Assembly (NCBI RefSeq): GCF_000499205.1
Contig: NZ_AWUK01000016.1
Location: 62,001 to 126,000 of the forward strand
DNA: 64,000 nt
DNA from: Paenibacillus sp. MAEPY2
Lineage (GTDB): Bacteria; Bacillota; Bacilli; Paenibacillales; Paenibacillaceae
Reading direction: 5' to 3'
Below the pieces are notes generated by a model. It did not search any database, was not told the DNA's origin, and saw only the letters and a program-made list of their open reading frames with translations. Below, in pieces: positions 62,217-64,000 of this stretch (position 1 is the stretch's first letter; each line of letters starts with the position of its first letter). A program made the position numbers and the translations under genes.

Positions 62217-62821
62217 AGATTTACCACCCTGTTTCCTTGTTTTTTAATGTCTTCATCGTGTGTAACGAGTATAACCGTTTTACCTTGTTTATTGAGATGT
62301 TTTAAAATGTCGAGTACAGTCTCTGCATTTTTCTTATCGAGAGAACCAGTTGGTTCATCTGCCAAAATGACATCACTTTTTTTAAGCACAAGGCGAGCTA
62401 ATGCAACTCTCTGCTGTTCTCCTCCTGATAGAGTGTAAACCTTTTTATTCACCTTATCTTTTAGTCCAACTATCTCTAAAACTGCCTCTATTGTTATATC
62501 GTTCTTTGAGTCTTTCCGAACCATATTTAAGTTCTCCGCGACAGTTCTATTATCAACAAGGGCAAAGTTTTGAAAGAGAAATCCGATCTTATTCCTGAAA
62601 TACTGTACCTGGTTCTTCCTCTTACTGATATCTAAACCATCCACCAAAATTTCACCGCTATCAATTTTTTCAATGGCTCCAATCATATTAAGGAGGGTTG
62701 TTTTTCCGCAGCCACTGGGACCCGAAAAGATGACAAACTCACCATCTTTAATGTCTAGATTTAGATTGGTAAAAAGAACTTTGTCCTCAAAAGCTTTTGA
62801 TAAATTTTTAATTTTTATCAT
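62213..62821 (-). CDS. ABC transporter ATP-binding protein, bacteriocin-export type
   Basis: A 202-residue ATPase: Walker A GPSGCGKTT near residue 34, Q-loop, signature LSGGEQQ near residue 131, Walker B VILADEPTGSLD, H-loop VTHDE. It has the short length and the PTGSLD motif of the MacB/lactococcin-972 group. It overlaps the permease and accessory genes. It powers export or immunity against a bacteriocin. Confidence 0.9.
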   Translation of the reverse strand: MIKIKNLSKAFEDKVLFTNLNLDIKDGEFVIFSGPSGCGKTTLLNMIGAIEKIDSGEILVDGLDISKRKNQVQYFRNKIGFLFQNFALVDNRTVAENLNMVRKDSKNDITIEAVLEIVGLKDKVNKKVYTLSGGEQQRVALARLVLKKSDVILADEPTGSLDKKNAETVLDILKHLNKQGKTVILVTHDEDIKKQGNRVVNL

Positions 62822-64000
62822 AAGCTACCTCCTTTTAATATCTTCTGTATATTTGATTCTTCTATTTTACGTATATAAGCCAATATTACGGACGCTTCTA
62901 GTATTAAGATAAACAAGCCTCCAACAGCTACATAGTAAACTTCCTCCACATTTGTTATAATACCAATGGCAACTGCTACAACAATACTGATTACAGTGCT
63001 GGTAATAGTCATCAAAAGGATCTTCTTATTTTTTTCCATGATGCTGTACCCCAAGATCTTTTTAATGGATAGTTCAATGGCATTGACTTCGTATTCCAAT
63101 CGGATTATGGAATGGATAATAATCAGTTCAAGTATAAGCACTAATACACTAAGAATCACATTCATATACAAAACCCTTTTCACAATATCCCATTGGTATT
63201 CGTATTTTTCCAGTACATTGGTTATACTACGAAATTGATCCGTCAGACCATACTCTTCAATAAATGAATCAAACTCATTCTGAGATATTTTATACATAAT
63301 GTCATGGTGATAGGTTGACTTAAAATCCTTCTCATTTATTGGATAGTTTGCAATATTCGCAACTGTATTGTTATAGATAATAATCGGGTTTTTAATAAGA
63401 TCACTGCCGTTTAGGAAAAATTCATCAATAGTAATGATCTCAACATTATCCTCATAATAGATAACGCCAAAGTCATACTGGTAAAAATCCCCTTCATATA
63501 CCTTCACCCGATGGTTTAACCGGTCAATAAGATCTTTATCCTTAGACAAATCTTTAGGAAGAATAAAGTAGATATCCTTTTTCAAATCTGCACCTTTAAG
63601 CTCTTCAATTTGACCTAACAAATAATCAAATGCATTTTTATTCGCTAAAATTGTATCATCCTCTTGTGACTGAGTGATATTCACTAATGTGGTGGCATCA
63701 AATCTTTCAAAAAACCTTCTGTAAAAGGTTTCATACATTACCGAATCCTTTTCAACATTACTATCATCGGTACTATCGCTATTCATAGTGGGCTTATAGC
63801 CTAAATTAGTGTAAAAGTAGCCAGAATGTTCTTCGAAAAATGCCCGTTGTTTATGAAATGTATATCCTTCAAAGATAGCTGCAATATTGCTGGAAATAAT
63901 AAAGACTGTGAGAATGACTGTTATAAGTTTCATCCCATAATTCAAAGCCAATAGCTTTTTCGGGACTTTAACATTGGAGAAAACTTCTTTCAAATCATAG
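62818..64000 (-). CDS. bacteriocin-associated membrane protein (DUF1430/FtsX type), 5' end outside window
   Basis: The frame is open to the right edge, so the gene is partial. A TTG at 63993 is unlikely to be the start, because families of this kind are about 650-700 residues and the visible sequence begins inside a membrane helix region. It has four hydrophobic helices (for example LITVILTVFIISSNIAAIF, VLYMNVILSVLVLILELIII, ITSTVISIVVAVAIGIIT) with a large outside loop, the FtsX-like permease pattern. With the ATPase and accessory gene it makes a lactococcin-972-type transporter. The bacteriocin gene itself should be further right. Confidence 0.75.
   Translation of the reverse strand, partial: YDLKEVFSNVKVPKKLLALNYGMKLITVILTVFIISSNIAAIFEGYTFHKQRAFFEEHSGYFYTNLGYKPTMNSDSTDDSNVEKDSVMYETFYRRFFERFDATTLVNITQSQEDDTILANKNAFDYLLGQIEELKGADLKKDIYFILPKDLSKDKDLIDRLNHRVKVYEGDFYQYDFGVIYYEDNVEIITIDEFFLNGSDLIKNPIIIYNNTVANIANYPINEKDFKSTYHHDIMYKISQNEFDSFIEEYGLTDQFRSITNVLEKYEYQWDIVKRVLYMNVILSVLVLILELIIIHSIIRLEYEVNAIELSIKKILGYSIMEKNKKILLMTITSTVISIVVAVAIGIITNVEEVYYVAVGGLFILILEASVILAYIRKIEESNIQKILKGGSL

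Larger units (their letters stand above)
58546..64000 (-). mobile_element. Tn3-family transposon, left end and tnpA, right end outside window
   Basis: The 38-bp terminal repeat (58546-58583) starts GGGGTCCC and ends ACGCTAAG, the signature of Tn3-family ends. The tnpA gene lies inside. The bases 58541-58545 (TCTCA) should be one copy of the 5-bp target duplication. No second copy of the repeat was found up to 64000, so the other end is beyond the window. The region inside carries a lactococcin-972-type ABC exporter set as passenger. A resolvase gene was not found here. Confidence 0.8.

Overview
The window looks like part of a large, low-GC plasmid (or plasmid-derived integrated element) of a Gram-positive, spore-former-type Bacillota host, most likely Paenibacillus. 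The clues are strong AAGGAGG-type ribosome binding sites, frequent TTG/GTG starts, several secreted proteins with the copper-amine-oxidase-N-like stalk domain that is greatly expanded in Paenibacillus, and a single-chain type IIB topoisomerase of the Topo VIII kind known from a Paenibacillus polymyxa plasmid. No rRNA, tRNA or CRISPR array was found. Most genes lie on the minus strand. The exceptions are the left-edge gene, two secreted or structural genes at 18.3-20.1 kb, and two candidate small RNAs.

Layout. 0-5.6 kb: a TGT-like base-exchange enzyme running off the left edge, then a SNF2 helicase and an adenine-methylase-like protein. 5.7-12.6 kb: a LysM membrane protein; a Ycf46-like AAA ATPase, Ycf35-like DUF1257, DUF2997 and radical-SAM cluster; SSB; and a CHC2 zinc-finger protein. 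12.9-17.9 kb: a RES-domain protein, a winged-helix protein, an S1 RNA-binding protein and a membrane protein. 18.2-20.1 kb: two plus-strand genes. 20.1-26.4 kb: an SF2 helicase, a VirD4/TraG coupling ATPase, small proteins and a site-2 protease. 26.4-30.3 kb: a probable replication region (DnaA box, Rep-like protein, candidate antisense RNA), a SMEK-domain conflict protein and a second small RNA. 30.4-46.2 kb: cell-surface genes (lipoproteins, a kinase, a beta-propeller, two giant paralogous repeat proteins of 1775 and about 1296 residues) and a tandem trio of near-identical pilin-like proteins. 46.2-54.9 kb: Topo VIII, small plasmid proteins, DnaG-type primase, a lipoprotein and a fused double Hfq. 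55-58.3 kb: small membrane proteins, an HflK/HflC-like SPFH pair and a VirB11/CpaF-like ATPase. 58.5 kb to the right edge: one end of a Tn3-family transposon (38-bp terminal repeat, tnpA) carrying a lactococcin-972-type ABC exporter.

How it fits together: primase, SSB, CHC2 protein, helicases, topoisomerase and Rep form a self-contained replication toolkit. VirD4, the VirB11-like ATPase, pilin-like subunits and giant surface proteins point to cell contact and transfer, although no full type IV secretion system is in the window. A striking layer above the genes is the repeated placement of strong intrinsic terminators in gene leaders just upstream of ribosome binding sites. In at least four places these are far from any upstream gene. 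This suggests attenuation or a processive antitermination programme. The plasmid also encodes its own RNA-binding proteins (double Hfq, triple-S1-like protein). The most novel items are the tandem Hfq, the leader-terminator architecture, the pilin trio with giant repeat proteins, and the Ycf35/Ycf46/DUF2997/radical-SAM module.
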